Assembly: GCA_002733575.1 (NCBI GenBank)
Contig: NVWB01000172.1
Coordinates: 1-37,563, forward strand
DNA: 37,563 nucleotides
Source of the DNA: Blastopirellula sp.
Lineage (GTDB): Bacteria; Planctomycetota; Planctomycetia; Pirellulales; Pirellulaceae
Direction: 5' to 3'
The notes under the pieces are model-generated. The model saw only the letters and a program-made list of their open reading frames with translations. It was not told the origin of the DNA and made no database searches. The translations under genes and the position numbers were made by a program. The stretch's first letter is position 1, and each line of letters starts with the position of its first letter. Shown here one piece after another: positions 9,779 to 17,415 of this stretch.

Positions 9779-10987
9779 ATGAAGTGGCTACCTAAATTAC
9801 GATTTAGTATGCGAACGTTATTTATTTTAGTAACGCTACTTTGTGTTTTACTGGGACCGCTGAGTGTGAAGCTTTATCAAGCTAGGCAGCAGCGGTTGGC
9901 GGTGCAGTGGGTGTTGGCGAATGGCGGCTATGTTTATTATGATTATCAAAAGCACGAAGATGGAATTGGTGTTTCACCAGGCCCGACGCCGACGGACAAT
10001 CAGTGGTTAAGAACCCTCTTCGGCAATGATTTTATTGATGAGGCTGTTTGGGTTGGCATTAGAAACCCTTCGGTCGCTGATATTTCACCGTTATCTGATC
10101 TCACGCAACTTGAAAATCTGATCCTTGAAGATCCAAATGTCACAGATCTCACGCCGTTGGCCAAGCTCATCAATTTGCAAGGCTTAACGCTTGACACCCC
10201 TAAGGCAAAAGACCTTACTCCGTTAGAAAACCTTGTCAATCTTGAGGATTTGGAGCTTAATGGTCCGAATGTCACGGACCTAATGCCCTTGGCCAAGCTA
10301 ATCAATCTGCGAGTACTAACACTTGACACCCCTAAGGTAAGAGACCTTGCTCCATTAGAAAACTTGGCCAATCTTGAGGAATTGGAGCTTGATGGTCCGA
10401 ATGTCACGGACCTAATGCCCTTGGCTAAGCTAAACAATTTGCGACGGTTAACGCTCGAAGCTCCTAAGGCAAATAACCTTGCTCCGTTAGTACACCTGGA
10501 AGAATTGCAGATTTATGATCCGAATGTCACAGATCTCACGTCCTTTGCCAAGCTACTCAATTTGCGACGGTTAACACTCGAAGCTCCTAAGGCTAATAAC
10601 CTTGTTCCATTAGAGAACCTTGTGAACCTGGAAGAATTGCAGTTTTATGGTCCAAATGTCACAGACCTCACACCCTTGGCCAAGCTAATCAATCTGCGAA
10701 AATTAACGCTTGTCACATCGAAGGCAATAGACCTTACTCCGTTAGAAAACCTTGTAAACCTTGAGTATTTGGACCTTAATAATCTGAATGTTACAGACCT
10801 CACGTCCTTGGCCAAGCTAAGCAATTTGCGACGGTTAGTCCTTTACAACCTAAAGGCAAAAGACATTGCTCCGCTGTTTAAACTTTCCAATCTTGAATTC
10901 TTGTATCTCGAAGGCATGCAAGTTCCAAAAACAGAGATCGACAAGCTTCAAAAGGCATTGCCCAATTGTGAAATTCATGTACTCTGA
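9779..10987 (+). CDS. Membrane-anchored leucine-rich-repeat protein
   Basis: A 402-residue protein with one N-terminal membrane helix (about residues 13-31, MRTLFILVTLLCVLLG), a common planctomycete anchor. From about residue 100 the chain is a run of 22-residue repeats of the internalin/LRR_4 type, 'NVTDLTPLAKLINLQGLTLDTP' alternating with 'KAKDLTPLENLVNLEDLELNGP', so the true unit is a 44-residue doublet. Six doublets are in phase; one is three residues short (the stretch NNLAPLVHLEEL lacks the ENLVN-type insert). Such solenoids bind proteins; the partner is unknown. The N-terminal 'LAVQWVLANGGYVYYDYQ' segment recurs in other planctomycete proteins of this kind. No strong ribosome binding site is seen. 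Confidence 0.85.
   Translation: MKWLPKLRFSMRTLFILVTLLCVLLGPLSVKLYQARQQRLAVQWVLANGGYVYYDYQKHEDGIGVSPGPTPTDNQWLRTLFGNDFIDEAVWVGIRNPSVADISPLSDLTQLENLILEDPNVTDLTPLAKLINLQGLTLDTPKAKDLTPLENLVNLEDLELNGPNVTDLMPLAKLINLRVLTLDTPKVRDLAPLENLANLEELELDGPNVTDLMPLAKLNNLRRLTLEAPKANNLAPLVHLEELQIYDPNVTDLTSFAKLLNLRRLTLEAPKANNLVPLENLVNLEELQFYGPNVTDLTPLAKLINLRKLTLVTSKAIDLTPLENLVNLEYLDLNNLNVTDLTSLAKLSNLRRLVLYNLKAKDIAPLFKLSNLEFLYLEGMQVPKTEIDKLQKALPNCEIHVL
10133..10915 (+). repeat. Six tandem 132-bp units inside the LRR gene
   Basis: The segment CCRAATGTCACRGAYCT (or close variants) begins at 10133, 10265, 10397, 10520, 10652 and 10784. The period is 132 bp except for one unit of 123 bp (10397 to 10520), which has lost three codons. 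Synonymous positions are largely shared between units 2 and 3, so duplication is recent or being homogenised. Confidence 0.9.
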
Positions 10988-11119
10988 TTATCCCCACCTC
11001 AATAAACTGCTTCGATTGTCAATGAACGAACCTCTTTTGAATCGTTGGCCCGGCGGCTATACATTTCATTTGCATTAGTCGTGTAGGGCAAGCCCCATGC
11101 ACCACAAGAATCCCACCCC

Positions 11120-11635
11120 ATGAAAACCTACCTCATCCTACTCAGAGGAGTAAACGTCGGTGGCAAGAATCTGCTGCCGATGAAGGAACTCCGTAGTGTG
11201 TTAGAGAGTGGTGGGTTTGCCGATGTTCGAACGTATATTCAAAGTGGCAATGTGGTTCTTCAGAGTGCGAGTCAGCCTGAGAAAACAGTTCAGGCCCTAT
11301 TAGAATCGGAGTTTGGGTTGACTCCTGAAATCCATGTTCTTACCGAAAAGAAGTTTCATTTATCTGTCACGAACAACCCTTATCAAGAGCACGAGGGCAA
11401 GTTCGTCCATTTCTATTTTTGCAAGAACAAGCCCAAAGCGAACACTGCCAAGCTTGAGCAGTTGGCGGCAACCACAGAAAACTATCAGATCATCGACAAC
11501 GTCTTCTATCTACATGCTGCCCATGGAATTGGTCGTTCCAAATTGGCCGCAAATGTCGAGGCTTGCCTGGGCGTTTCAACAACAGCCCGGAATCTAAATA
11601 CCATCAATAAACTGGTAGCGATGTTAAAGAATTAA
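11120..11635 (+). CDS. DUF1697 family protein
   Basis: A 171-residue cytoplasmic protein matching the DUF1697 family over its whole length. The hallmark N-terminus is YLILLRGVNVGGKNLLPMKELR, followed by GFADVRTYIQSGNVVLQS and, at the C-terminal end, GIGRSKLAANVEACLGVSTTARNLNTINKLVAML, which carries the family 'TxRNxxTxxKL' motif. The biochemical role of the family is not established. It stands alone between the LRR gene and the repeat cluster, and no operon partner is apparent. Confidence 0.93.
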   Translation: MKTYLILLRGVNVGGKNLLPMKELRSVLESGGFADVRTYIQSGNVVLQSASQPEKTVQALLESEFGLTPEIHVLTEKKFHLSVTNNPYQEHEGKFVHFYFCKNKPKANTAKLEQLAATTENYQIIDNVFYLHAAHGIGRSKLAANVEACLGVSTTARNLNTINKLVAMLKN

Positions 11636-11688
11636 TCAAAGATCATATTTTGAAGGCTGGAGACCTCTGAGAAACGTCTCGCCCTGGT

Positions 11689-11709
11689 GTGCCACTGGCT
11701 TTGCCAGTG
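11689..11709. repeat. REP-like palindrome, copy 1
   Basis: CACTGGC (11693-11699) pairs with GCCAGTG (11703-11709) around a TTT loop, preceded by GTGC. The whole 21-bp unit returns inverted at 11804-11824 with 19 of 21 bases matching. Confidence 0.8.
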
Positions 11710-11803
11710 CGTGCTGCAATCGATGAATGAGTTCCATGAATTTAACACAATTTGATTTGTTGTGCTTCAATATCTCAAGTTCAGTAAGGTGTTTTGAACT
11801 TCA

Positions 11804-11824
11804 CACTGGCGGAGCCAGTGGCAC
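11804..11824. repeat. REP-like palindrome, copy 2 (inverted)
   Basis: CACTGGC-GGA-GCCAGTG followed by GCAC; the reverse complement of the unit at 11689-11709 apart from two loop bases. Together they enclose a 136-bp segment. Confidence 0.8.
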
Positions 11825-11841
11825 CCGAAAAGGGCTGTTGC

Positions 11842-11944
11842 GCCTTTGCGTGAGAAATCTTTTTGCAGTTCAAAAGGCGGCTGACGAGCAGCACACCCTA
11901 CGGCACTTTTTTCTGCCTTGGAGTGAGAAATCTCGTTGCAGTTC
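11842..11944. repeat. Pair of 30-bp imperfect direct repeats
   Basis: Units at 11842-11871 and 11915-11944 share 26 of 30 bases (core GTGAGAAATCT..TTGCAGTTC), 73 bp apart. Each is followed by ACCCTACGG (11895-11903 and 11962-11970), so the repeated block extends, with gaps, to the edge of the zinc-ribbon gene. Confidence 0.75.
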
Positions 11945-11946
11945 TT

Positions 11947-11964
11947 GGTACGCAATAGCGTACC
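11947..11964. repeat. Palindrome GGTACGC-AATA-GCGTACC
   Basis: A perfect 7-bp stem with a 4-nt loop, directly before ACCCTACGG and the end of the zinc-ribbon gene. It has no T-run, so it is not a classical terminator; it belongs to the repeat cluster. Confidence 0.7.
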
Positions 11965-11971
11965 CTACGGA

Positions 11972-12208
11972 TTAAGTCGGCTGCCCGTGGCGAGAACACC
12001 AGGGGCAATAGTCGGACCCAAGTTCTGGCGGATCGGCGTCTTCGTCGTCACTGCGATAGGCTTCGGTGACCCGATAACCACAGTCGGGGCACTTATGCTC
12101 CCAACTGTGGATCACTAGGTCGTCATTATCGAAGAAATTGTAGCTGCAAGTCATCTCCGCGCCTTCGCACTTCGGACAACCGCCTAGCGTGATTCGATCT
12201 CTGGTCAT
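11972..12208 (-). CDS. Small zinc-ribbon protein, uncharacterised
   Basis: A 78-residue protein with seven cysteines: C11-x2-C14 and C21 near the start, C40-x2-C43 (KCPDCGY) in the middle and C68-x2-C71 (YCPWCSR) at the end. CxxC pairs followed by G or S are the knuckles of zinc ribbons; with three pairs, two metal sites are possible. I do not recognise a named family. It starts 6 bp after the stop of the TIM-barrel gene on the same strand, so it is almost certainly in one transcript with it and probably with nagB. A structural or nucleic-acid-binding role is possible but not shown. Confidence 0.75.
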   Translation of the reverse strand: MTRDRITLGGCPKCEGAEMTCSYNFFDNDDLVIHSWEHKCPDCGYRVTEAYRSDDEDADPPELGSDYCPWCSRHGQPT

Positions 12209-12214
12209 AATTGT

Positions 12215-13228
12215 TTAGAATCCGCGAGCCGCTTTGATGTCGTCAAAGTCTCGCAAGTGATAATCGATATCGGCAAAGTCTAACACTTTACACAACCCGC
12301 GAAGTGCCACGCCCAAGCCATCTGGTCCACTGAACCCGCCGAACTGCCCGCCACCTTTGACGTGAGGTTCTAGATCGAGGAACACGCCGGGGATGCCCCG
12401 TTTTTTCAGTTTGCGTTCTAGCTTTGGAATCGAAGCGGCAAAGTCTCGCAAGATGCGTTCGTAAGCACTGTCGCCCAAGTCAGCAGGCACAAAGTTTTTG
12501 AGTGCCCCTTCATCCATGTGCCCTTTTTGCTTGGTCGGCTTGGTGATCTTGTAATCTTTGACGTGCATCCAACCTGTGCCTGGCTTCATCTTGCGGTACT
12601 GCTGATACACTTCATCAGGCGAGTACCCTTGGCAAACCAAGTTGCCAGCATCAAAAATCAGCATCATCGCAGGGTGATTCACTTGCTTATGAATTTCAGC
12701 CAGGATGTCACCATTTTGTCCGATCAAATTGGCTTCGACTTCCAACCCAAACGTCAAGTCACTGCGATGACAAACTTCGGCAATTTGCCCCAATTGATCA
12801 ACGGCCTGTGAAACATGATCCCAAGGGTCACTATCAACCGGGTGATAAAAGGAGAACCCGCGAATCAATTTGGTCTCAAACGCATGCGCCAAGTCACACG
12901 CTTTTTTTACATCTTTACTCAAGTATTTTGGGAACGGAATAAACTTGTTCGAGGTGCCATCTTCGACATCAAGCAGTTTCACCTTACCAATCGGCGAACC
13001 GATGGAAGAGACATTCAGCCCATACTCGTCTTCCAAATGACGAATTTTGGTGATCTCAGGCTTCGTCAGTTGCATGACGTTTTTCACGCCATTGCCGACA
13101 TCAATAAAACGAATGCTGTAATACTCGAGCCCGAGTGCCGCGAAGGCACAAAATTGTTGTTCGGCCGTTTTTTGGTTGGCCGCTTCATCGGCGAACCCGG
13201 TCAGTATTACTTGTGGACGATCGGCCAT
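12215..13228 (-). CDS. Sugar phosphate isomerase/epimerase-like TIM barrel
   Basis: A 337-residue protein of the AP-endonuclease-2/xylose-isomerase-like TIM-barrel superfamily, whose members move carbonyl groups or epimerise sugars and inositols with a divalent metal. Metal-ligand-type positions are visible: GLEVEANLIG (Glu), MLIFDAGNLVCQG (Asp), GWMHVKDYK (His/Lys) and GVFLDLEPHVKGGGQFGG (Glu). There is no signal peptide, so it is cytoplasmic. The longer frame begins at a TTG at 13243; the ATG at 13228 is preferred because GAAAGAG lies about 6 nt before it and the product then starts MADRPQVILTGFADEA. It lies 114 bp downstream of nagB and 6 bp upstream of the zinc-ribbon gene, pointing to amino-sugar or related sugar metabolism. 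The exact reaction is unknown. Confidence 0.85.
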   Translation of the reverse strand: MADRPQVILTGFADEAANQKTAEQQFCAFAALGLEYYSIRFIDVGNGVKNVMQLTKPEITKIRHLEDEYGLNVSSIGSPIGKVKLLDVEDGTSNKFIPFPKYLSKDVKKACDLAHAFETKLIRGFSFYHPVDSDPWDHVSQAVDQLGQIAEVCHRSDLTFGLEVEANLIGQNGDILAEIHKQVNHPAMMLIFDAGNLVCQGYSPDEVYQQYRKMKPGTGWMHVKDYKITKPTKQKGHMDEGALKNFVPADLGDSAYERILRDFAASIPKLERKLKKRGIPGVFLDLEPHVKGGGQFGGFSGPDGLGVALRGLCKVLDFADIDYHLRDFDDIKAARGF

Positions 13229-13342
13229 GGGTGTCTCTTTCAAAGCGATAGATCAAAAATTGACGTAAAAATTCTCAACGCACCTATTTTCGTGCGTACC
13301 AGCAAGCAATGCAAGTGGTCTTGCCGGTTATTGATTCACCAG

Positions 13343-14083
13343 TTATTGATTTAATAGTGAAGCGGCCGGTTCGTCCAAATACAAGCGAGTGCTACCATGT
13401 TGCTGCAAGATCGAAGCTGGCAGTTTGGGCGAAACTGGTCCTTCTACCGCTTTTTGCACAGCCGCCGCTTTGCGTTCGTCTGGCACGGTGCAAACGATCA
13501 GCCCGGCTTTCAAGATTCGATTGACACTCATCGAGATCGCCTGCTTCGGCACATCGTCCAACGTGGCAAACCAGCCTTCGCCCTGTTGTTGCTGGCGACA
13601 TGCTTCGTCTAAGTCGACCACCAAGTAAGGGCTCTCGGTTTCAAAATCAGCCGGAGGGTCGTTAAAGGCCAAGTGCCCATTCTCGCCAATACCGATGAAG
13701 GCCACATCGACTTGTTCGTTTTGAATCAAAGCCCCGAGTCGATCACATTCGCCCTGGCAGTCAACTTCGGCATCAATGTAATGAAACGCGGCTGGCGGTG
13801 TCGGCAACTGATCAACAAACCGTTCTTTCAGATATTTGCGGAACGAAGCAGGGTGCTCGATGCTCATGCCGGCATATTCATCGAGATGAAAGCAAGTAAC
13901 TTTCGACCAATCAATCTCTGGCTCTGCAACCAATGCGGCCAACACCTCAAACTGCGAAGCCCCGGTCGCCACAATAATGGTCGCCTGGCCCCGCTCTGCC
14001 AAAGCAGCCCGAATCACGGCCGCCCCATCCTGAGCCGCCTCTTTACCCGATTCCAACTTAGTCTCTCGAACAATAACCTGCAT
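13343..14083 (-). CDS. nagB: Glucosamine-6-phosphate deaminase
   Basis: A 246-residue member of the glucosamine/galactosamine-6-phosphate isomerase family, converting glucosamine-6-phosphate to fructose-6-phosphate and ammonia. Seen: [13 protein letters not shown] (phosphate loop), [11 protein letters not shown] (catalytic Asp region) and [18 protein letters not shown] (the GxGxxGHxAFNxP signature with the catalytic His). It is about 20 residues shorter than E. coli NagB and lacks its allosteric elaborations, like many single-domain homologues. The close relative 6-phosphogluconolactonase is less likely because of the [10 protein letters not shown] form. The longer frame starts at a TTG at 14086; the adjacent ATG at 14083 is preferred, with AAGGA about 8 nt upstream. 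It is first in the group with the TIM-barrel and zinc-ribbon genes. Confidence 0.9.
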   Translation of the reverse strand: MQVIVRETKLESGKEAAQDGAAVIRAALAERGQATIIVATGASQFEVLAALVAEPEIDWSKVTCFHLDEYAGMSIEHPASFRKYLKERFVDQLPTPPAAFHYIDAEVDCQGECDRLGALIQNEQVDVAFIGIGENGHLAFNDPPADFETESPYLVVDLDEACRQQQQGEGWFATLDDVPKQAISMSVNRILKAGLIVCTVPDERKAAAVQKAVEGPVSPKLPASILQQHGSTRLYLDEPAASLLNQ

Positions 14084-14237
14084 CAATGCATTCCTTAAAA
14101 AACAAACGGAGAAGGTCTTAAGGATGAATCATTTCCCACGAATTTCAAGTAGAGGGGATGGTGTTTTTGATTTGTGGGTTGTAGTTGGGAAGTGTTAAGA
14201 TTGGGGGTGGGGAATTACTGTTGAGCGTGTCTACCGA

Positions 14238-15848
14238 CTAGTATTCACTTAGCAGACTAGGATGGCCTGGTCCACACCAAACAAAATGGATCGCCTCTCG
14301 GGAAAACCGAATTTTGGCCCCGTCTTTTTTCTGCGGTAGATATTGCTCTAGCTGATCAAATGTTGCTTCTGTGGCATAGAGGACCATTTGGCCTCTTTCA
14401 AACACGATGGAACTAGGGGCTTTAATTAATAATGAGTTGTTGAGAATAGAACGAACTTCCTCGTATCGTTCCGTAGTTTTTATGTAGCCCCGCCTAGATA
14501 AACCTTTATCTAGCAAGTCATAAACGTACATCCTTTTCACGTCGATAATGTTTTGTGTGATCTCTGGAAACATTCGCAGATCAATTTTTGGTGAAGTCGG
14601 TGTTGAATGCTTGCGATAACTGCTCCGGATTTGCTTAATCAAGTCTTCCACTTTTCCATGAACATCACCAGTTTGTACCGCCAGTAAACTCATGGTGGCA
14701 GGGTCTAACGTGGCATCTCCTGGCCCTCCAAATCGACTCCATTTTTCTTCGTCAGTGCAATTGACCATCATGTTCATCCATACCACATGAGATGATTTGG
14801 TGCCTAAGTTAAAGTCGGCTAGTGGATAGAAGCGTATCTCTAGGTCTCTCTCTTGTTTTTCAGGTGTGGTAATAATGAAGAGGTCTTCTTTTTCAATTAC
14901 GACTAAATCCAAACTTCTTAGCATTCTTGAAAGGACGTACTTTACGGTATGACCATGCTTGGCTTGAAAGCTGAGCTTCCTATTAGGCCTCAAACCGACA
15001 TCGGCAAGAGCTCGTTGGTCTATGTAAATTGAAACTTGAGCGAGACCTGCCATTGTGTTCATCACTTCATTCAGTGGAGTATCAATAAACGAAACATCTT
15101 CGATCTCTACCCATCTTGATTGTTGAACCAAATCACTCTTCGCTGGTACCTCAATGACTTCTGGAATGGAAGGATCACCTGCATGGAGTCGAGCGACAAG
15201 TTCATGATACGATTTGAGAAACAAAGCTATTTTTCGATGCATCTGAAGATGTTGGGTGACAACGACTCCTTGGTGAACAGGGCGAATGCTGCCTGGTCCT
15301 CCCAGCGTCCACCAACTCTCTGGGCTCATTAAGCCTTTGATGTATTTCATCAGCCTTTCTTGAGAAACAAGTGGATACTTGAGCAAAGGTTCTAAGTGAT
15401 AGTATTTCGCATAGAGATGATTGACTTCAATTTCTTCGGGAGTTGTGATCTCTAAAATTCCTTGATCAAATCGATAGGATAAATCGAGTTGTTTTAAAAT
15501 CAGTGTAAGAACCGTCTCGAAGCGAACGGGGAATTTAGTCTGGAAAGTGATAGGGTTAGTACGATCTTGCCCTACCTCATACAATACTTTGTCGTTGATG
15601 ATTATTTCTAAATCGAACTGCTTGGATAGCGTCTTAACTACTAGATCGAGTGGAGTCTCATAGAAATCAAGTAGCACTTTTTTCTGCAAAATCTCCTCAA
15701 GCCTTGCATCTTGAGGATGCTGCAAGTAATCGAACTCAAGCTCCTGCGGTGTTTCTTCAGCAGATGTTACGAAGGCACATGCCAAGCTTATCCAGCAGAT
15801 CATCAGATACTGACTCAAGAGGCTGATCGTAGTGAAGCTATATTTCAT
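14238..15848 (-). CDS. Exported protein with two secretin-N/STN-like modules (paralogue 2)
   Basis: A 536-residue protein with a long signal peptide (about residues 1-30). Residues 55-138 form an STN-like domain (LLDFYETPLDLVVKTLSKQF ... VLTLILKQLDLSYRFDQGILEITTPE). Residues 145-215 form a secretin-N-like domain with the signature W-x2-LGGPG (179-186) and GVVVTQHLQMHRKI. The pair is then repeated: STN at 250-330 (FIDTPLNEVMNTMAGLA...IITTPE) and N-like at 335-410 (WSRFGGPG at 370-377). About 125 more residues follow with no assigned fold. There is no secretin barrel, TonB barrel or FecR part. It is the downstream partner of a similar gene and overlaps it by the ATGA quartet at 15845-15848, so the two are translationally coupled. 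Function unknown; a periplasmic complex is likely. Confidence 0.8.
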   Translation of the reverse strand: MKYSFTTISLLSQYLMICWISLACAFVTSAEETPQELEFDYLQHPQDARLEEILQKKVLLDFYETPLDLVVKTLSKQFDLEIIINDKVLYEVGQDRTNPITFQTKFPVRFETVLTLILKQLDLSYRFDQGILEITTPEEIEVNHLYAKYYHLEPLLKYPLVSQERLMKYIKGLMSPESWWTLGGPGSIRPVHQGVVVTQHLQMHRKIALFLKSYHELVARLHAGDPSIPEVIEVPAKSDLVQQSRWVEIEDVSFIDTPLNEVMNTMAGLAQVSIYIDQRALADVGLRPNRKLSFQAKHGHTVKYVLSRMLRSLDLVVIEKEDLFIITTPEKQERDLEIRFYPLADFNLGTKSSHVVWMNMMVNCTDEEKWSRFGGPGDATLDPATMSLLAVQTGDVHGKVEDLIKQIRSSYRKHSTPTSPKIDLRMFPEITQNIIDVKRMYVYDLLDKGLSRRGYIKTTERYEEVRSILNNSLLIKAPSSIVFERGQMVLYATEATFDQLEQYLPQKKDGAKIRFSREAIHFVWCGPGHPSLLSEY

Positions 15849-17317
15849 TTAAATGGGTCTCCATCCAATGGATCAGATTTCTTACCACTTGCTGGTGATC
15901 CAAATGGATTGGGTTTTCCGCCTGGGCCGCTACCAAACGGATCAGGCTTGTTTCCGCCACCACTTTTTTCAAATGGGTCTCCAGTAAACGGCTTCCTCTT
16001 GATTCTAGGTCCAGAGCTATCATCGATGATAATAACTGGCGGTTGTTCCTTGTCTTCTTTGCTGTTTTCCTTCTGAGTGACCGCTGTCTGAACTGGAGGT
16101 GTCTTGCCTTGATTCCTAATCTGCCGAAGCAGTTGAGCTATTTTGTTGTGGATTGAATCATAATGGGCCACAATCAGGCTCTTGGTCGCGGTATCAAATG
16201 AACAATGGCCTGGGCCGCCTAGTTCTTCCCACTCTTCCGGTTCGATATTGCTTCTGATGGCTTCAACCCATTGGTCTTGATTCGTTTTTTCATCTACAGG
16301 AAAATCGGCCAAAGGGTAAAACCGAATGAATTTGAGTTTATCTTGTTCCTGGTGTGTTGTTATCACAATCGCATCGGCATGTTGAACTGCAACCAGTTCC
16401 AAGTTCTGCAGAATTCGTTGAAAAACATGGCGGACTGAATGCCCTGGCTCTAGCTCAATATCTATTGGGGTATTTGTTGAAAGCCCAATATCATCAATGC
16501 CGCGTTCGTCAATCAGTAAGGGTAGTTTGGCCTCTTGAGCAATTTTTATCAACACTTGATCGAGTGGAGTATCGTGAAAGCTGTTTTTTTCTAAAGGGCG
16601 ATTGAGAGTGTGAGATAATTGAGAGTCTCTCTGCGGATAACTTTCAAGCAGGTTCTCAGTCGAGGGCTCTTTAGAATTCATCCGCTTCGCCAACTGGCAG
16701 TATTGCTCTAGGAAATTAGCTACCTTGCGATGATTTGTCAGGTTCTGGTTTACTACAATTCCTTGCGAAATTGCATGGACGCTTCCCTTTCCACCAAGCC
16801 TGTCCCACGATGCCGGGTCAATAAATTTGGTGATTTGTTCAGCCAAATTGGCTTGATTTACATCCGGCAAACCAAGCACCGGTGCAAGGTGATAGTATTT
16901 CGTATACTGATAGTTGTGTTTAACATCTTCAGGCGAGGTGATGACAATCACACCTTGATCGATCGCGTACGTGAGATCCAATTGATCTAGTAGAAATTCT
17001 AAGCTTGTCTGAAGGGTCGCAGCTTCGGTCATGTGAAGCGTGACAGGAGTCTCCTTCGACAGACCAATGTCATCCAATGCACGTTCTTCAACGCGAATTT
17101 CTAAATCCAGCTTCTTTGAAAGTAACTCCATTACTTTATGAAGCGGAGTACGTTTAAAATCAAACTGGATTTTACGCTGCAAAGCCTCTTCGACCTTGGC
17201 ATCTTTAGAGTGACTGAGATAGTCAAATGCAAGCTTCGACTGTTCCTCTTCTGCGCGAAGATTAAAGGCCCAGGAAACAGCACCGGTTAGCAAGAAAAGA
17301 AAAACAAGTCGACTCAT
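15845..17317 (-). CDS. Exported protein with two STN-like modules and a DPF/NPF-rich tail (paralogue 1)
   Basis: A 490-residue exported protein (signal peptide about 1-22). The start at the ATG 17317 is chosen over a TTG at 17356 because GAGGAA lies 7 nt before it. It has the same order as its downstream paralogue: STN at about 48-130 (FDFKRTPLHKVMELLSKKL ... YAIDQGVIVITSPE), N-like at 138-208 (WDRLGGKG at 171-178, GIVVNQNLTNHRKV), second STN at 245-322 (FHDTPLDQVLIKIAQEA), second N-like at 330-402 (WEELGGPG at 363-370). The tail (about 405-490) is low-complexity, with charged residues and then Gly/Pro/Lys spacers holding DPF at 447-449, 459-461 and 487-489, NPF at 470-472 and DPL at 482-484. 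No membrane-spanning barrel is present. This is the first gene of the coupled pair. Confidence 0.8.
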   Translation of the reverse strand: MSRLVFLFLLTGAVSWAFNLRAEEEQSKLAFDYLSHSKDAKVEEALQRKIQFDFKRTPLHKVMELLSKKLDLEIRVEERALDDIGLSKETPVTLHMTEAATLQTSLEFLLDQLDLTYAIDQGVIVITSPEDVKHNYQYTKYYHLAPVLGLPDVNQANLAEQITKFIDPASWDRLGGKGSVHAISQGIVVNQNLTNHRKVANFLEQYCQLAKRMNSKEPSTENLLESYPQRDSQLSHTLNRPLEKNSFHDTPLDQVLIKIAQEAKLPLLIDERGIDDIGLSTNTPIDIELEPGHSVRHVFQRILQNLELVAVQHADAIVITTHQEQDKLKFIRFYPLADFPVDEKTNQDQWVEAIRSNIEPEEWEELGGPGHCSFDTATKSLIVAHYDSIHNKIAQLLRQIRNQGKTPPVQTAVTQKENSKEDKEQPPVIIIDDSSGPRIKRKPFTGDPFEKSGGGNKPDPFGSGPGGKPNPFGSPASGKKSDPLDGDPFK

Positions 17318-17415
17318 CGTAAATTCCTCATTGGGAAATAGTAGTGTTCTAGCCAAATTGACTACTCGCCCTGTGTTGAGTCTACTTGAATTTCAGATTC
17401 AATGCAAATCAATTG

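Noticed and set aside
10000..10437. A 145-codon minus-strand frame with internal repeats.
   Set aside because: It mirrors the tandem repeats of the LRR gene on the other strand; the repeats keep both strands open.
11689..11970. CRISPR array.
   Set aside because: The repeats are few, of different kinds, partly inverted, not evenly spaced, and no cas gene is near.
11727..11975. An 82-codon frame across the repeat cluster.
   Set aside because: It translates palindromic and direct repeats, has no ribosome binding site and no family match.
12815..13354. A 179-codon plus-strand frame over the TIM-barrel gene.
   Set aside because: Antisense to a gene with clear metal-ligand motifs; product shows no domain pattern.
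15848..16060. True endocytic adaptor motifs in the DPF/NPF tail.
   Set aside because: The protein has a signal peptide and no eukaryotic-type adaptor is known in this compartment; kept only as a low-interest observation.
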